A stretch of 32,743 nt of DNA. Source: a virus. The notes beneath the pieces are model-generated. The model had not been told where the DNA came from, made no database searches, and worked only from the letters and a program-made list of their open reading frames with translations. The stretch is taken from IMG/VR virus record IMGVR_UViG_3300030102_006166, positions 15,290-48,032 of that record. One strand, given 5' to 3'. The position numbers and the translations under genes were made by a program. Positions 1-9,297 of this stretch are shown here, in pieces. Positions within the stretch are counted from its first letter, which is position 1, and each line of letters opens with the position of its first letter.

Positions 1-2968
1 GGGCGGAGGATTGCCATGCTGAGTCGGTGTGGTAGGTGAGTGTACCTGTGCCGGTTTTGGCCTTGGATAACTCATGTACCTGTACTGCGTAGTAATTACC
101 ATTCTTCTTGACCCACAGTTCCATGTCCGTGTTGTTGTCTTGGGCTGTGAGATTGCCGTCGCTGAATATCTGAAATGAGTCTTGGTCGAAGAGAGCCGTT
201 CCGGTCTTGGACATGAAGGCGACATCAGCGGTGTACTGTTGAGTAGCCCCGTTGGAGCGGAACTTGACGCTGATTATCGCGCTTCCGTGTCCCCCTTGGC
301 TGAAGGAGGTGACACCCAGTATGAGATTACAGTCCTGAGAAGCGCCACCGCCGGGGTTGAAGGTGAGCAACTTAGCATAGTAATCGGTAGTGTTGTCCGC
401 TGCTGCCGCTGTCGTCGCCTTCGGCTGCACTGTGCCTGAGATTTCACCTGCTACTGTGACTGTTCCATCAGCAGCGATTGTTAGCCTATCAGTTCCGGCA
501 GTTTGGAATGTTTGAGTATTAGTAGTAAAGATAATTCTGTTTTGTCCGGTTTCCCCTGCGTGTGCTAAGGCATAAGCAACGGCGATGCTACCGTCAACGT
601 GTAATTTGTTAGAAGGACTTGTAGTGCCTATTCCTACATTACCCGAAGCATCTATCCTCATCCTTTCTGTTGCACTTGTGGCGAAAATAGTCTTACCTGC
701 TTCTGCATTCCAAATATACAGGTTATCCGTACTCTCTGCTCTCGCTGATTGTATCAGACTACCGTTGCCTGTTGCTGAACCTGTGTTGTCTGTCGTTAAT
801 CTCAATTCAGAGACAGTGGCATCGTGAACTTGTAGTGTTGTAGCACCTGTGGAATAAATTGCCGGTGTCACTCCTATTCCGACATTACCATCAGCGTCGA
901 TACGCATTCTCTCAGCATGTGTGTTAACACCGGTTCCTGAACTACCAGAAGGAGCCGTGATGAATTTTATGACACCCCCATCAGCGTCACCAGTGGAGTT
1001 GCCGCCGTAGATGCTTAGACTCTTGCCTGCTTGGTTTGTACCTGACATTCCTATCGGTGCTATGAGAGAATCACCACCAGTTCCGAACAGTATGGACCGT
1101 GTGTTGCCTAGAAGCATCGAAGTGCCACCAGCACCATCTCCAATGGTGGTTGATGTTTTGGTTGCCAGCGCACCAGTAGATGTTCCTGTGAGCCAAGTGA
1201 CTGCTGAACTCAAATCGTTATTCCCTGATGCTATGATAAGACTGTTATCCACATCGACGGCAGATGCGTCAGCGTTGCCTATGATTACGTTGCCACCACC
1301 GGTGGTCAGGTTGTCTCCTGCTTGGTACCCTATCAGTATGTTCCTATCACCGGTCGTCGCTGCTGCACCGGCTTGGAAACCGATTGCTATTTGCCCAGCG
1401 CCGTCCACAGTGCCGCTATTCGGCCCGGCCAGTGCTTCGTTCCCTATCCCTATGTTGCTGCTGCCCGTCTGGTATATACCGGCTTGATATCCGAGATGCA
1501 CACTACCTGATGTCGTGGTGATTCCCGCACCTGCATGCCTACCAACAGCGACGTTCTTCGAACCGGTGGTGAGTTCGGTTAGTGAGAAGGCCCCGAGCGC
1601 TACGTTATCGTCGCCCTCTGTGAGCGCATCCGACGCAAGGTATCCGATTACCACGTTGGTATCTGCTGAACTGAGAGTGCCAGTGGTGGGGGCACTACCG
1701 AAGTTGTTCATGATTATTGAATTGTCAGAGATGAGGACATCGGTGAGCCCGTTAAGTGCGGTCGCACCGCTACTACCACCGCTGACCGTTGCGAACGATA
1801 GAGTCCCGCTGCCGTTTGTCTGTAGGACTTGATTGGCAGAACCATCCGATGTAGGAAACTTGTATGCGCTGTTGAACTCGATTGGACCATCATGATGTAT
1901 CCTCATCCTCTCTGTGTTGCCATCATCACCGGCATTGTTGGTGGAGAATACTAGGTTCGTATCGTGGAACCCCGCAACACTACCCGCAGAACTATCCCTC
2001 ACGGCTGCTATCGATGCACCGATGGAATCACTATCATTCTCGGTGCTGACGTCAAATGCTATGCCAACGAATTTATCAGTGGAGACGGTTTCATTTTTAA
2101 GGAGAAGAGCATAGTCTGCCAATTGGTTTGTATTGCCAAAACTAGTAGTATCATTGTGTCTTATGTGTAGTTTACCAGCCAGTGGGTTGTCTTCATTTAT
2201 TCCGACTCTACCGTGGTATGTTATTCTCATTCTCTCGAAGTTATCATCGTCAGCATCACTGTTAGTGGAGAAAATTAGGTTGGCTTCGTGATTACCAGCC
2301 GTGTCAGCACCGCTGGTGCTCCTCGCAGCGACTATTGAAGCGCTTATCGAATCTGCGTCCGTCTCAGTGCTGACATCGAATGCAATACCAGCGAAGGCGT
2401 CGGTAGTGACTGTAGGGTTCTTGAGGAATAAGGAGAAATCTCCCAAAGTGTTAGTATTAGCAACTGTCGTACCATCAGGGTGACGTATCTCTAATCTACT
2501 GTTGGGGGTGGTGGTGCCTATACCAACAAAGCCGTTGCTTTTGATTACCATCCTGTCAGAGGGCGTCTCCGCATCAGCGTAGGTTATGAAGTGCATGTCA
2601 CCTATGTTGTTCGTGGTATCATTCACACGACCTACTATCGCACCGAGTTGTCCAAACTCTCTTTGCGTCCCACCACCGGTGGCATTGTCATCTCGGTTAG
2701 CGAACACAAGAGTGGCGGTGTTGGCTGAAGTAGAAGCGTTCCTCGCTCCAATTATCTTTAACAAGGCATCTTGGCCACTCGTGCCGAGGGGCTTGACTAG
2801 CAATTGAGGAACTTCACCATGAGCAGCAGCAGCCGTTGTGGTGTCCCTTGACACTCGTAATGCGTTGGAACCGGTCTCACCGCCTATGGCTAGTCTACCG
2901 GCGATTGTGGAATCACCGGTACCGTCTACTACTAGCCCTTTCCTTACCCTGAAATCTTTCTCTCCCAT
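1..2968 (-). CDS. Tail fibre protein 4 with YadA-head-like repeats, 3' end missing
   Basis: Reading from ATG 2968 (GGTGA four bases upstream) I find no stop down to base 1, so at least 989 codons are present and the C-terminus is outside. It begins MGEKDFRVRKGLVVDG, like fibre 2. Then come three related units of about 108 residues (hallmarks FVGIGTTTPNSRLEI, GIAFDVSTE, LIFSTNSDADDDNFERMRI); the phrase KFPTSDGSANQVLQTNGSG; eight copies of an N-x-x-I/V/L-G-x-x-A unit (about 438-584); and more ERMRID...GNVGIG units (about 685-800). The visible end (FSQGGHGSAIISVKFRSNG, NNTDMELWVKKNGNYYAVQV) is a new beta domain, probably part of the tip. GNVGIG repeats often precede a peptidase S74 self-cleaving chaperone, which, if present, lies beyond the edge. 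Confidence 0.85.
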   Translation of the reverse strand, partial: MGEKDFRVRKGLVVDGTGDSTIAGRLAIGGETGSNALRVSRDTTTAAAAHGEVPQLLVKPLGTSGQDALLKIIGARNASTSANTATLVFANRDDNATGGGTQREFGQLGAIVGRVNDTTNNIGDMHFITYADAETPSDRMVIKSNGFVGIGTTTPNSRLEIRHPDGTTVANTNTLGDFSLFLKNPTVTTDAFAGIAFDVSTETDADSISASIVAARSTSGADTAGNHEANLIFSTNSDADDDNFERMRITYHGRVGINEDNPLAGKLHIRHNDTTSFGNTNQLADYALLLKNETVSTDKFVGIAFDVSTENDSDSIGASIAAVRDSSAGSVAGFHDTNLVFSTNNAGDDGNTERMRIHHDGPIEFNSAYKFPTSDGSANQVLQTNGSGTLSFATVSGGSSGATALNGLTDVLISDNSIIMNNFGSAPTTGTLSSADTNVVIGYLASDALTEGDDNVALGAFSLTELTTGSKNVAVGRHAGAGITTTSGSVHLGYQAGIYQTGSSNIGIGNEALAGPNSGTVDGAGQIAIGFQAGAAATTGDRNILIGYQAGDNLTTGGGNVIIGNADASAVDVDNSLIIASGNNDLSSAVTWLTGTSTGALATKTSTTIGDGAGGTSMLLGNTRSILFGTGGDSLIAPIGMSGTNQAGKSLSIYGGNSTGDADGGVIKFITAPSGSSGTGVNTHAERMRIDADGNVGIGVTPAIYSTGATTLQVHDATVSELRLTTDNTGSATGNGSLIQSARAESTDNLYIWNAEAGKTIFATSATERMRIDASGNVGIGTTSPSNKLHVDGSIAVAYALAHAGETGQNRIIFTTNTQTFQTAGTDRLTIAADGTVTVAGEISGTVQPKATTAAAADNTTDYYAKLLTFNPGGGASQDCNLILGVTSFSQGGHGSAIISVKFRSNGATQQYTADVAFMSKTGTALFDQDSFQIFSDGNLTAQDNNTDMELWVKKNGNYYAVQVHELSKAKTGTGTLTYHTDSAWQSSA
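1215..1655 (-). repeat. Eight YadA-head-like beta-roll repeats in fibre 4
   Basis: Successive units NVVIGYLAS, NVALGAFSL, NVAVGRHAG, SVHLGYQAG, NIGIGNEAL, QIAIGFQAG, NILIGYQAG and NVIIGNADA, spaced about 16-23 residues. The pattern is like the 'xxVAIGxxA' strand of the left-handed beta-roll in YadA-type adhesin heads, here with longer loops. Confidence 0.75.
1890..2540 (-). repeat. Diverged in-frame duplication, 324-base period, in fibre 4
   Basis: The plus-strand mark GTGGAGAA(A/T) occurs at 2265 and 1941, 324 bases (108 codons) apart. Both units share GIAFDVSTE, then NL(I/V)FSTN, then ERMRI. The copies differ at many bases, so the duplication is old or under diversifying change. A more distant third unit lies at about 2540-2850. 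Confidence 0.75.
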
Positions 2969-2993
2969 TTCCTCACCATAATTTCACTCTCCA

Positions 2994-5012
2994 TCATGTT
3001 AGTACCAATTGAGTTGCCGTCACCACGAATGAACCGGTGAAGTCAGTGACCGTGTTCGTAAACTGCAATTTTATATTAGTTCCGTCTTTTACTGCCGCTA
3101 AAGTACCCATTGGGGTATCATTCGAACTGATGTAAGCATAGGTCGTCATGTGCACATCGCCAGTAGCACTCGGACCGCTTGCTCCGTCATATGTCACGAG
3201 AACCTCGAACGCATCGGTCTCATGGCTGCTGTCGTCGACTATATGACCGAACAACTTGACTGTTCTGAATGATGCGAATGCGTATGAGTATAGGTCCTTG
3301 GCAGCGCCACCACCTGCTTGACAATCAAAACTTTGCCCCGCAGTCGATACTGAACGCATCTTGGCATGTTCGGTTGATATTGAGTTGAAGTTGCCTATGT
3401 CCTTGCTGCTGTCGACGACCACTGCCTTGCTCGCGGCCACAGTGCCGGGCGTCACACCATCCAAGACACCGATTTCCGCTGTTGATATAGTCACAGCATC
3501 TAGGGTCAGTGAAGTGTCACCGGTTATCGTGCCTGTGACGTTTAGGGCACCAGTGATGTCTAGTGGCTTGTTTATGGTGAACTTGGTCCCAGTGTCAGAG
3601 TACAACATAGACGCACTCGCACCATCAATGAAGAACCCAGCACCATTAGCAGCATTAGAGTCAGCAGCGCCCTTTGCCAGATTAATTACCTTGTCAACGA
3701 CATCCAGTTCAGTCACGGTGACGGTGTTGATGTCACCTGTTATGTTCAGGTCGCCGGTGACTTCCAAGTCTCCAGTGACTTTCGTACCAGTGGATAGTAT
3801 CTCGAACTTCTTGCCCAGTGTCCCGTTCAGTGACGTGTAGAACTCCATGTTGGAATCCTGAGTGGTACTAGTTGCTGTGAAAGCCTCGTTCTTCACCACC
3901 TTTATCTTCCCAGAATCCACCGTATTGCCGCCAGTATCCTCTAGGTTGAACAGCATCGAGACGCTGCCGTTGGTGTTGTTGGTATCATCACGATTGCTGA
4001 GTGCCATGGCGACGAACTCAGCACTGGTGTCGTCTGTTATTGTCAAATTGTGAGTTATTCTGTTTCCATTCACATCGCTTGCTACACCAGCACCTATCCC
4101 CAACTTCCCGTCCTTCATCACTATCCTGTTCGACAACGAGAAGGAGTCAGTAGAACCAGAGCCATTAGCGCTCTTGGTGAAGAAGTCTATCCTCGAACTA
4201 CCAGCGCCAGTCCCAGTTCCTGCGTATAAGTTTAGATTGTTGCCTGCGGCGTCAGTTCCCGTTTTAGCGACCGGTACGATTTTACTACCATCGGACAGAA
4301 TGAGGTCGTCTCCTACTGTGATGTCATCAGTGGTGGTCAAATCACCTGCTGTAAGGGAGGTCACACCGGTGATGTTGTCGGAGTCATCAACGGTTATACC
4401 TGTGTCCTGTATCCCCGTTGTATCATTCATACGCACCATTCTGTGGTCAGTGCCGGTGATTGATACGTAGCCGCTTGATGTCAAGTAGGTCTTCAACTGA
4501 GTCATGGTGGCTTTCCTGTTAGTACCACCATCACCATCGTCGACTGGGAACGTATCGGCATTCGCTAAAGAGCCGATAGCGGTCAGACCGTCTATATCGA
4601 GAGTGCTGCCGGTGGCGCTTATCTCCAGCACAGTTGCCCCGACTGCGTTCTGGCTGGCAGCCGCTATCGATATATCAGTCCCAGCCTTCAACTCGAAGCC
4701 GGGAGGACCGTCATCGGCTGTGTGTCTCGATGAGAGTATGGTGATGGTGCCGGACACCACACCTGTCAATGGCCTGCTGACGAATATTGTGTCGCTTGAA
4801 ATGAAAGTGACTCTCGTGTTCTTCCTGATATTGGTGCCGCTGATGTAGTCGCCCACTGAGAAATTACCGGGTGTGCTTGCCTCAAAGCGCATATCACCCG
4901 AGCCAGCACCACCGACTTGGGTACCAGCAGTATCGGTGCCCTTGTGTACTAGAACCCTCTCGAAGGCTGCGGGTTTGGAGCCTGCACTTGATGCTTGGTC
5001 TGGGGCACCCAT
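2994..5012 (-). CDS. Tail fibre protein 3 (about 672 residues)
   Basis: ATG 5012 is chosen for its AGGTGG site; GTG 5024 would add four residues. The gene starts near or inside the stop of fibre 2 (5019-5017). In order: a VGD-type module (NFSVGDYISGTNIRKNTRV, about 50-95); shaft segments with LTTTDDITVGDDLILSDG and GKLGIGAG; a unit like the repeats of fibre 4 (MALSNRDDTNNTNG, EILSTGTKVTGDLEVTGD); then VTELDVVDKVINLAKGAA (about 430-490) and STAEIGVLDGVTPGTVAASK (about 505-550), both typical of marine phage fibres. The C-terminal domain (about 555-672: FASFRTVKLFGHIVDD, DAFEVLVTYDG, TNIKLQFTN) is of the same kind as in fibre 1. It probably contributes to host recognition. Confidence 0.8.
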   Translation of the reverse strand: MGAPDQASSAGSKPAAFERVLVHKGTDTAGTQVGGAGSGDMRFEASTPGNFSVGDYISGTNIRKNTRVTFISSDTIFVSRPLTGVVSGTITILSSRHTADDGPPGFELKAGTDISIAAASQNAVGATVLEISATGSTLDIDGLTAIGSLANADTFPVDDGDGGTNRKATMTQLKTYLTSSGYVSITGTDHRMVRMNDTTGIQDTGITVDDSDNITGVTSLTAGDLTTTDDITVGDDLILSDGSKIVPVAKTGTDAAGNNLNLYAGTGTGAGSSRIDFFTKSANGSGSTDSFSLSNRIVMKDGKLGIGAGVASDVNGNRITHNLTITDDTSAEFVAMALSNRDDTNNTNGSVSMLFNLEDTGGNTVDSGKIKVVKNEAFTATSTTQDSNMEFYTSLNGTLGKKFEILSTGTKVTGDLEVTGDLNITGDINTVTVTELDVVDKVINLAKGAADSNAANGAGFFIDGASASMLYSDTGTKFTINKPLDITGALNVTGTITGDTSLTLDAVTISTAEIGVLDGVTPGTVAASKAVVVDSSKDIGNFNSISTEHAKMRSVSTAGQSFDCQAGGGAAKDLYSYAFASFRTVKLFGHIVDDSSHETDAFEVLVTYDGASGPSATGDVHMTTYAYISSNDTPMGTLAAVKDGTNIKLQFTNTVTDFTGSFVVTATQLVLT

Positions 5013-5016
5013 TGTA

Positions 5017-6675
5017 TCAACCACCTGCTCCCTGTAGTGTGAGACCGTTCACGTTGCATGAGATTTGTATTGCACCAGTGACCATCGTGACGGGTTTCGT
5101 AAAGACCCATATCAGAGCCAGACCGTGTTGGCCAGCACCAAACGCATCGGTGTACTTTACCCATTCGAAGTGACCTAATGCCTCATCACTGGATGAATTG
5201 TAGGTGACAGTGCTCTCCATTCCTCCTGCTGGGCTTACGTGACCTATGAGTTTCTGCACGACTCTATTTTGAATAACAGGTCCATTGCCGGTCGATGTGT
5301 TGTCCCTGTTAGAGAAGACGGCAAGGGCCTCCGCCGCTTGATAGATTTCCGTGGTGCCCGTATTAGCGGTATTCAACACCATGACCTGAATGATACCCTG
5401 TCCTGCGAAGTTTCCACTCGCATAGTACGTAGCACCGGGGGTCACGTTCTGGTTTGATGCGACAGTGATTAGCATCGTCTCGCTAGTGTAGAAGTTAGTA
5501 CCGTTGACCTCGACAATGCTTACGTCGGCGTTGCCCAAGTCATGTATACCACTTGACTCTATAAGGTCAGCATGACCGCTTTCCACGTATCCTGAAGCCT
5601 TGATATTGGTCACACCAGCAGACTGGCTAGGTCCTAGGATAGAGCCTGATATGTCTACGTTGCCAGTGACGTCCAAGACCGGTGTGCCCGATGTCGTACC
5701 GCTCTTGAATGCCATTTTCGTGACGCCGTTGTACTGGAAGTTGATTCTAGCGTCAGCCCCTGAATTGCCCGTATTAGCGGTATTCAGAGTGATGTTTCCA
5801 TCGGCGTTCGCTATTATGTTCCCGCCATAACCGGCATTGTCCGTCGTTGCGATGGTGAATGCGCCTGCTGCTGCCGCAGTCATGGTCACGGTGTCGTTCG
5901 TGTCCCCGGTCAGCGTGATGACCTTGCCGTCTATCCCTACGCTATCTATGGCAAGGGATGTCCCTGTTATGGATGTCCCTGCTATGGTGGAAGGTGTAGC
6001 AGCGCCAATCGTAGTGTCATCTATCGCACCACTGTTGATATCGACGTTGGTCAGAGCCTGATTGTTGAAGTCGACAGCACCACCGAAGGTGAACGACTTG
6101 TCATCCGCGATGGTAAGGGCGGTTGCCAATGAGTTGAGATTCGTAGAAGAGCCAGCACCATCCGCTACTTGGAACAGTATGCTACCACCAGCAGCACTGC
6201 CCTTACCAGAACCGGCAGCGAGAACCAGATTACCACCAGTGCCTGTATCGGCAGTATCACCGGTTGGTGGTGAACCTGACTTTATCGTCAATGAGCGGCC
6301 AGCGGCATCTGCTTCCGAGTTCGCTTGTGTGATGGTGGTATCCACCGTGGTGTTCCCAGTGGTGATTGCACCACGTAGGGTGGATGTGCCTGTGGCGGTC
6401 AGGTTGGTGACCGAAGCCGCAGCAGGGGTGATGTTCCCAATCACGGTGTCGTTGATGCGAGTGAGGAATACGCTACCGGCATTCTTCGGTGTGATATTGA
6501 TATTAATTGGGTCTTGAGTACCATCGGCTGCTATCGTGATGCCTGACATCGTGAGACCAGCGGCAGCCACGTTCGTGTCGAACGTACCAGCGAAGACGCT
6601 GTTGGAAGAGGGCACGGTGACATCACCGTTAGCGACTATCAGTCCCTTCTGTACACGGAAGTCCTTCTCTGCCAC
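5017..6675 (-). CDS. Tail fibre protein 2 (552 residues)
   Basis: Starts at GTG 6675, 14 bases after fibre 1 ends. The N-terminus (M)AEKDFRVQKGLIVANG is nearly the same as that of fibre 4 (MGEKDFRVRKGLVVDG), so it is probably the peptide or domain that docks on the virion. The shaft is rich in Thr, Asn, Gly and Ala with fibre-like phrases (NLTATGTSTLRGAITTG, VLDVTGNVDISGSILG). Around 360-470 there is a different segment (GHADLIESSGIHDLGNAD, VTPGATYYASGNF). The C-terminus (LIGHVSPAGGMESTV, HGLALIWVFTKPV, QISCNVNGLTL) does not match the C-terminal domain of fibres 1 and 3, so its receptor specificity may differ. No enzymatic motif is seen. Confidence 0.75.
   Translation of the reverse strand: MAEKDFRVQKGLIVANGDVTVPSSNSVFAGTFDTNVAAAGLTMSGITIAADGTQDPININITPKNAGSVFLTRINDTVIGNITPAAASVTNLTATGTSTLRGAITTGNTTVDTTITQANSEADAAGRSLTIKSGSPPTGDTADTGTGGNLVLAAGSGKGSAAGGSILFQVADGAGSSTNLNSLATALTIADDKSFTFGGAVDFNNQALTNVDINSGAIDDTTIGAATPSTIAGTSITGTSLAIDSVGIDGKVITLTGDTNDTVTMTAAAAGAFTIATTDNAGYGGNIIANADGNITLNTANTGNSGADARINFQYNGVTKMAFKSGTTSGTPVLDVTGNVDISGSILGPSQSAGVTNIKASGYVESGHADLIESSGIHDLGNADVSIVEVNGTNFYTSETMLITVASNQNVTPGATYYASGNFAGQGIIQVMVLNTANTGTTEIYQAAEALAVFSNRDNTSTGNGPVIQNRVVQKLIGHVSPAGGMESTVTYNSSSDEALGHFEWVKYTDAFGAGQHGLALIWVFTKPVTMVTGAIQISCNVNGLTLQGAGG
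5021..5026 (-). promoter_or_regulatory. Ribosome binding site AGGTGG favouring ATG 5012
   Basis: AGGTGG is eight bases before ATG 5012. The alternative start GTG 5024 overlaps this site, and only a GGGAG three bases away could serve it. The call is moderate because four codons either way do not change the product. Confidence 0.55.
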
Positions 6676-6680
6676 TCAAC

Positions 6681-6688
6681 TCACCTCC
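6681..6688 (-). promoter_or_regulatory. Ribosome binding site GGAGGTGA for a GTG start
   Basis: A full GGAGGTGA lies five bases (GTTGA) before the GTG at 6675. It supports this rare start codon for fibre 2 over any later ATG. Confidence 0.8.
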
Positions 6689-6689
6689 A

Positions 6690-9296
6690 TCATACTGCTA
6701 TGCCCTTCCATGCTACCTTGAACGTATACGCCTTGCTTCCCACACCGGGAGTGATTAGTAATTGTATATTGCCACTTGACTCCTGTGCTCCAAGGGTGCA
6801 GAACGCTGCACTGCCATCGGTCCTTACCTGCCCGTACCCGACAACCTCAGCAGCGCTGCCACCATTTCCACCGGTGTGGGTGAGAACAGCCTCATGGGTC
6901 TCGTAATCGCTATCCGTGGTATTCTCTATGGAGATGAGCAACTTGGCCCCTCTGAAGGCAGTCTTAGCGAAAAGCGTGAGCGCCACTGCCGCATCGCTAC
7001 TCGTGCCGCTGGTGCCTGTCACATACCCGTGCCCGACGCTCTCGTACTGGAATGAGGCCGCAGGTGATGCTTGGTTGACGCCGACCCTATTGAGGGTGGT
7101 ATCCACCTTCAGCACACTAGCATTAGCAGGTATGCTGAGATTACCAGTCCCCACATACGTACCAGTGCTGACTGCATCGACGTGGATAGTGCCCCAACTC
7201 ACCGACGATGTGCCTAAGTCTTTTCCACCATCGGTACTAGGTAGAACATGGTCGCTGAATCTCCAAGAGTCGTCACTGGACTCGTACAATATGGTATGAG
7301 GACCATCGCTACTGTCGAGGGTGATGCCACCACCATCTACATCGTCATCCGCACCTACTCCATTGCCGAGCACCAGATTGACATCAGCCACAGTGACTGT
7401 CGTCGCATTTATCGTGGTGGTGTTCGTCACTGTCAGGGTGCCTCCCACAGTCACGTTGCCGGGTAGCGAGAGCGATTGTGAGGATGCACCTAGCGTAGTG
7501 ACGCTAGGGAGCGATACCGGTAGGTCTCCCTCGGCTATCGTGTCGAATATGATTGCATCAGGCGCGCTGTTGACTTGCAGGAACTTGTTGGCAGCGCCTG
7601 AGAAGTTGGCAGGTGTGTCGGTCAGCCCCACTATCGTGGTAGCACCGACGCTGTCTCCATCGAGCAGTATCTTGGTCCCGCCTGAGTAGAGTCTGTTGCT
7701 GTCTGCGCTGTTCCTCCAGAGTGAGTTCCCTGCTGTAGTCTTGTACGGGTTCTTACCTACCGGTGTGAACTCTATGCCAGTCGGACCGAAGATGGGCTTG
7801 CTTATGTTGGCAACACCGTCGACTGTGAGTTTACCTTCCCTGTAGATGGGGTCATTGTTGTTTACGCTAGTGAGAGTCCCAGCACCGATGGTGATGCTGG
7901 TGGATGTGACCGCTGTCACAGTGCCTATCACATCACCTGCGTTGTTCGTCCTTCGTAGCACGTCACCGACGGATATCTTCGTGGTTGCATCCACACCATC
8001 TACCGTCATGGCAGAAGTGGTAGCAGCGCTGTATCCGCTGCCGTTGTTGATGAGGACGCCTGTAATTTCACCCTTGTCGAATGTGATGTCCGCGTCTGAG
8101 GTGTGATTTCCAGCACCGTCTGCTATCTGCATCCTACCAGCGACGCCGTTTGCAGCGCCTGATACGTTGGTTGAAACGAATATCTGCTTCCAGTTGTTTC
8201 CATCATAGGCGAACATGGCACTGGATGAGGTATTTATGGTGAAACTAGCAGTTCCTGAATTGCCATCGTTAGTCCCATTGTAGGTGACTGTGTTAGAGCC
8301 ACTGAAGTTGTACACGCTGATGACATGGCTCTTTGGGAAGGTGCCTTGTGGATTGACCTGTATGTTCCCTGTTGGGGTAAGATGGAATATATTGCCGGTG
8401 TCGACCTTGAACGTCTGATTATTTCCATCCGCTGCTACAATCATGTTGTCAGGCCCTAGTCTCCATGTATTACGGCTGCTTGATTGAACACCGCTGAAGT
8501 ACAGCACGGACTCGCTGTTCTCGTTGCTGCTCATCCATAGGGCACCGAGTGGATTGTCAGAATTGCTGAGTGCACCACCCTCATCACCACCACCATGCAT
8601 TGCGTCTATTTCGCTATGGGATGTTATTCTGTTGGTGTAAGTACCGATGGTGTTCTTCGTCATCGGTGTCATGTATATGGGAGAATGTCGAATGAAGGTC
8701 CTCATGTCATATATCGTGTCGACTTGTAGATTGAGGTCACCACCTGATGCGTTGTAAACACACTTGACGACTGCGAGGACAGTGCTCTGCTTGGAGTTGA
8801 GCGTGAGGCCTGAGTTGAGGCCGCTGGTATCGGAGAGGAACGTCTCCGGTGTGACTGGGAATCCGCTAGTGACTTTCGTGCCCATCTCGACGTGGATGTT
8901 CTTTGCACCGCTGCTGCCGTTCGTGGACACGTACACCACTAGCAGGACCGTATCGCCTGAGTCCGAGAGTGCTACGTTAGTGCCTTCTATGGTGCTCTGT
9001 TGTAAAGTGAGCGAGTACGTGTTGGCGTTCACCCCCACGGTGTATCCACCGAAGTCTACGACCATCCCGTCTATCACCGCATAGCCCGCCTTGATGTTGA
9101 GGCCATTGGTGCCGTTGGCAGCGACCGCACCCGAGAGGGATGCTGGGGTATTCCTGTTGCCACCGTTGGTAGCACCGTCTTCGAGAAGCAGGATACCGTT
9201 CCCATGAGCAGCCTCGAACAGGTTGGTCACGGATGGTGACATGATGAAGTCGCCATCAGTCAGTCTGGTCGTGTGTCCGCTCTTACCACTCGCCAT
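6690..9296 (-). CDS. Tail fibre protein 1 (868 residues)
   Basis: ATG 9296 follows GAGGTGA with 6 bases between. N-terminal region about 1-200 has the phrase LNIKAGYAVIDGMVVDFGG, seen in baseplate-attached structural proteins that carry an 'x-G-x-A-x-IDG' strand. About 440-489 is a VGD...IGTV...ITI module (SVGDVLRRTNNAGDVIGTV). About 635-709 holds INATTVTVADVNLVLGNG and GGKDLGTSSVSWGTIHVD, typical fibre-shaft phrases of marine myovirus-like phages. The C-terminal domain (about 755-868: FAKTAFRGAKLLISIENT, EAVLTHTGG, SGNIQLLITPG) is a beta domain shared with fibre 3. It probably forms a trimeric fibre or spike for host contact. Nothing shows a chaperone domain or enzyme. Confidence 0.8.
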   Translation of the reverse strand: MASGKSGHTTRLTDGDFIMSPSVTNLFEAAHGNGILLLEDGATNGGNRNTPASLSGAVAANGTNGLNIKAGYAVIDGMVVDFGGYTVGVNANTYSLTLQQSTIEGTNVALSDSGDTVLLVVYVSTNGSSGAKNIHVEMGTKVTSGFPVTPETFLSDTSGLNSGLTLNSKQSTVLAVVKCVYNASGGDLNLQVDTIYDMRTFIRHSPIYMTPMTKNTIGTYTNRITSHSEIDAMHGGGDEGGALSNSDNPLGALWMSSNENSESVLYFSGVQSSSRNTWRLGPDNMIVAADGNNQTFKVDTGNIFHLTPTGNIQVNPQGTFPKSHVISVYNFSGSNTVTYNGTNDGNSGTASFTINTSSSAMFAYDGNNWKQIFVSTNVSGAANGVAGRMQIADGAGNHTSDADITFDKGEITGVLINNGSGYSAATTSAMTVDGVDATTKISVGDVLRRTNNAGDVIGTVTAVTSTSITIGAGTLTSVNNNDPIYREGKLTVDGVANISKPIFGPTGIEFTPVGKNPYKTTAGNSLWRNSADSNRLYSGGTKILLDGDSVGATTIVGLTDTPANFSGAANKFLQVNSAPDAIIFDTIAEGDLPVSLPSVTTLGASSQSLSLPGNVTVGGTLTVTNTTTINATTVTVADVNLVLGNGVGADDDVDGGGITLDSSDGPHTILYESSDDSWRFSDHVLPSTDGGKDLGTSSVSWGTIHVDAVSTGTYVGTGNLSIPANASVLKVDTTLNRVGVNQASPAASFQYESVGHGYVTGTSGTSSDAAVALTLFAKTAFRGAKLLISIENTTDSDYETHEAVLTHTGGNGGSAAEVVGYGQVRTDGSAAFCTLGAQESSGNIQLLITPGVGSKAYTFKVAWKGIAV

Positions 9297-9297
9297 A

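Noticed and set aside
1-9296. A diversity-generating retroelement acting on the fibre genes
   Set aside because: I found no reverse transcriptase frame and no clear template/variable repeat pair in the window. It could still lie outside.
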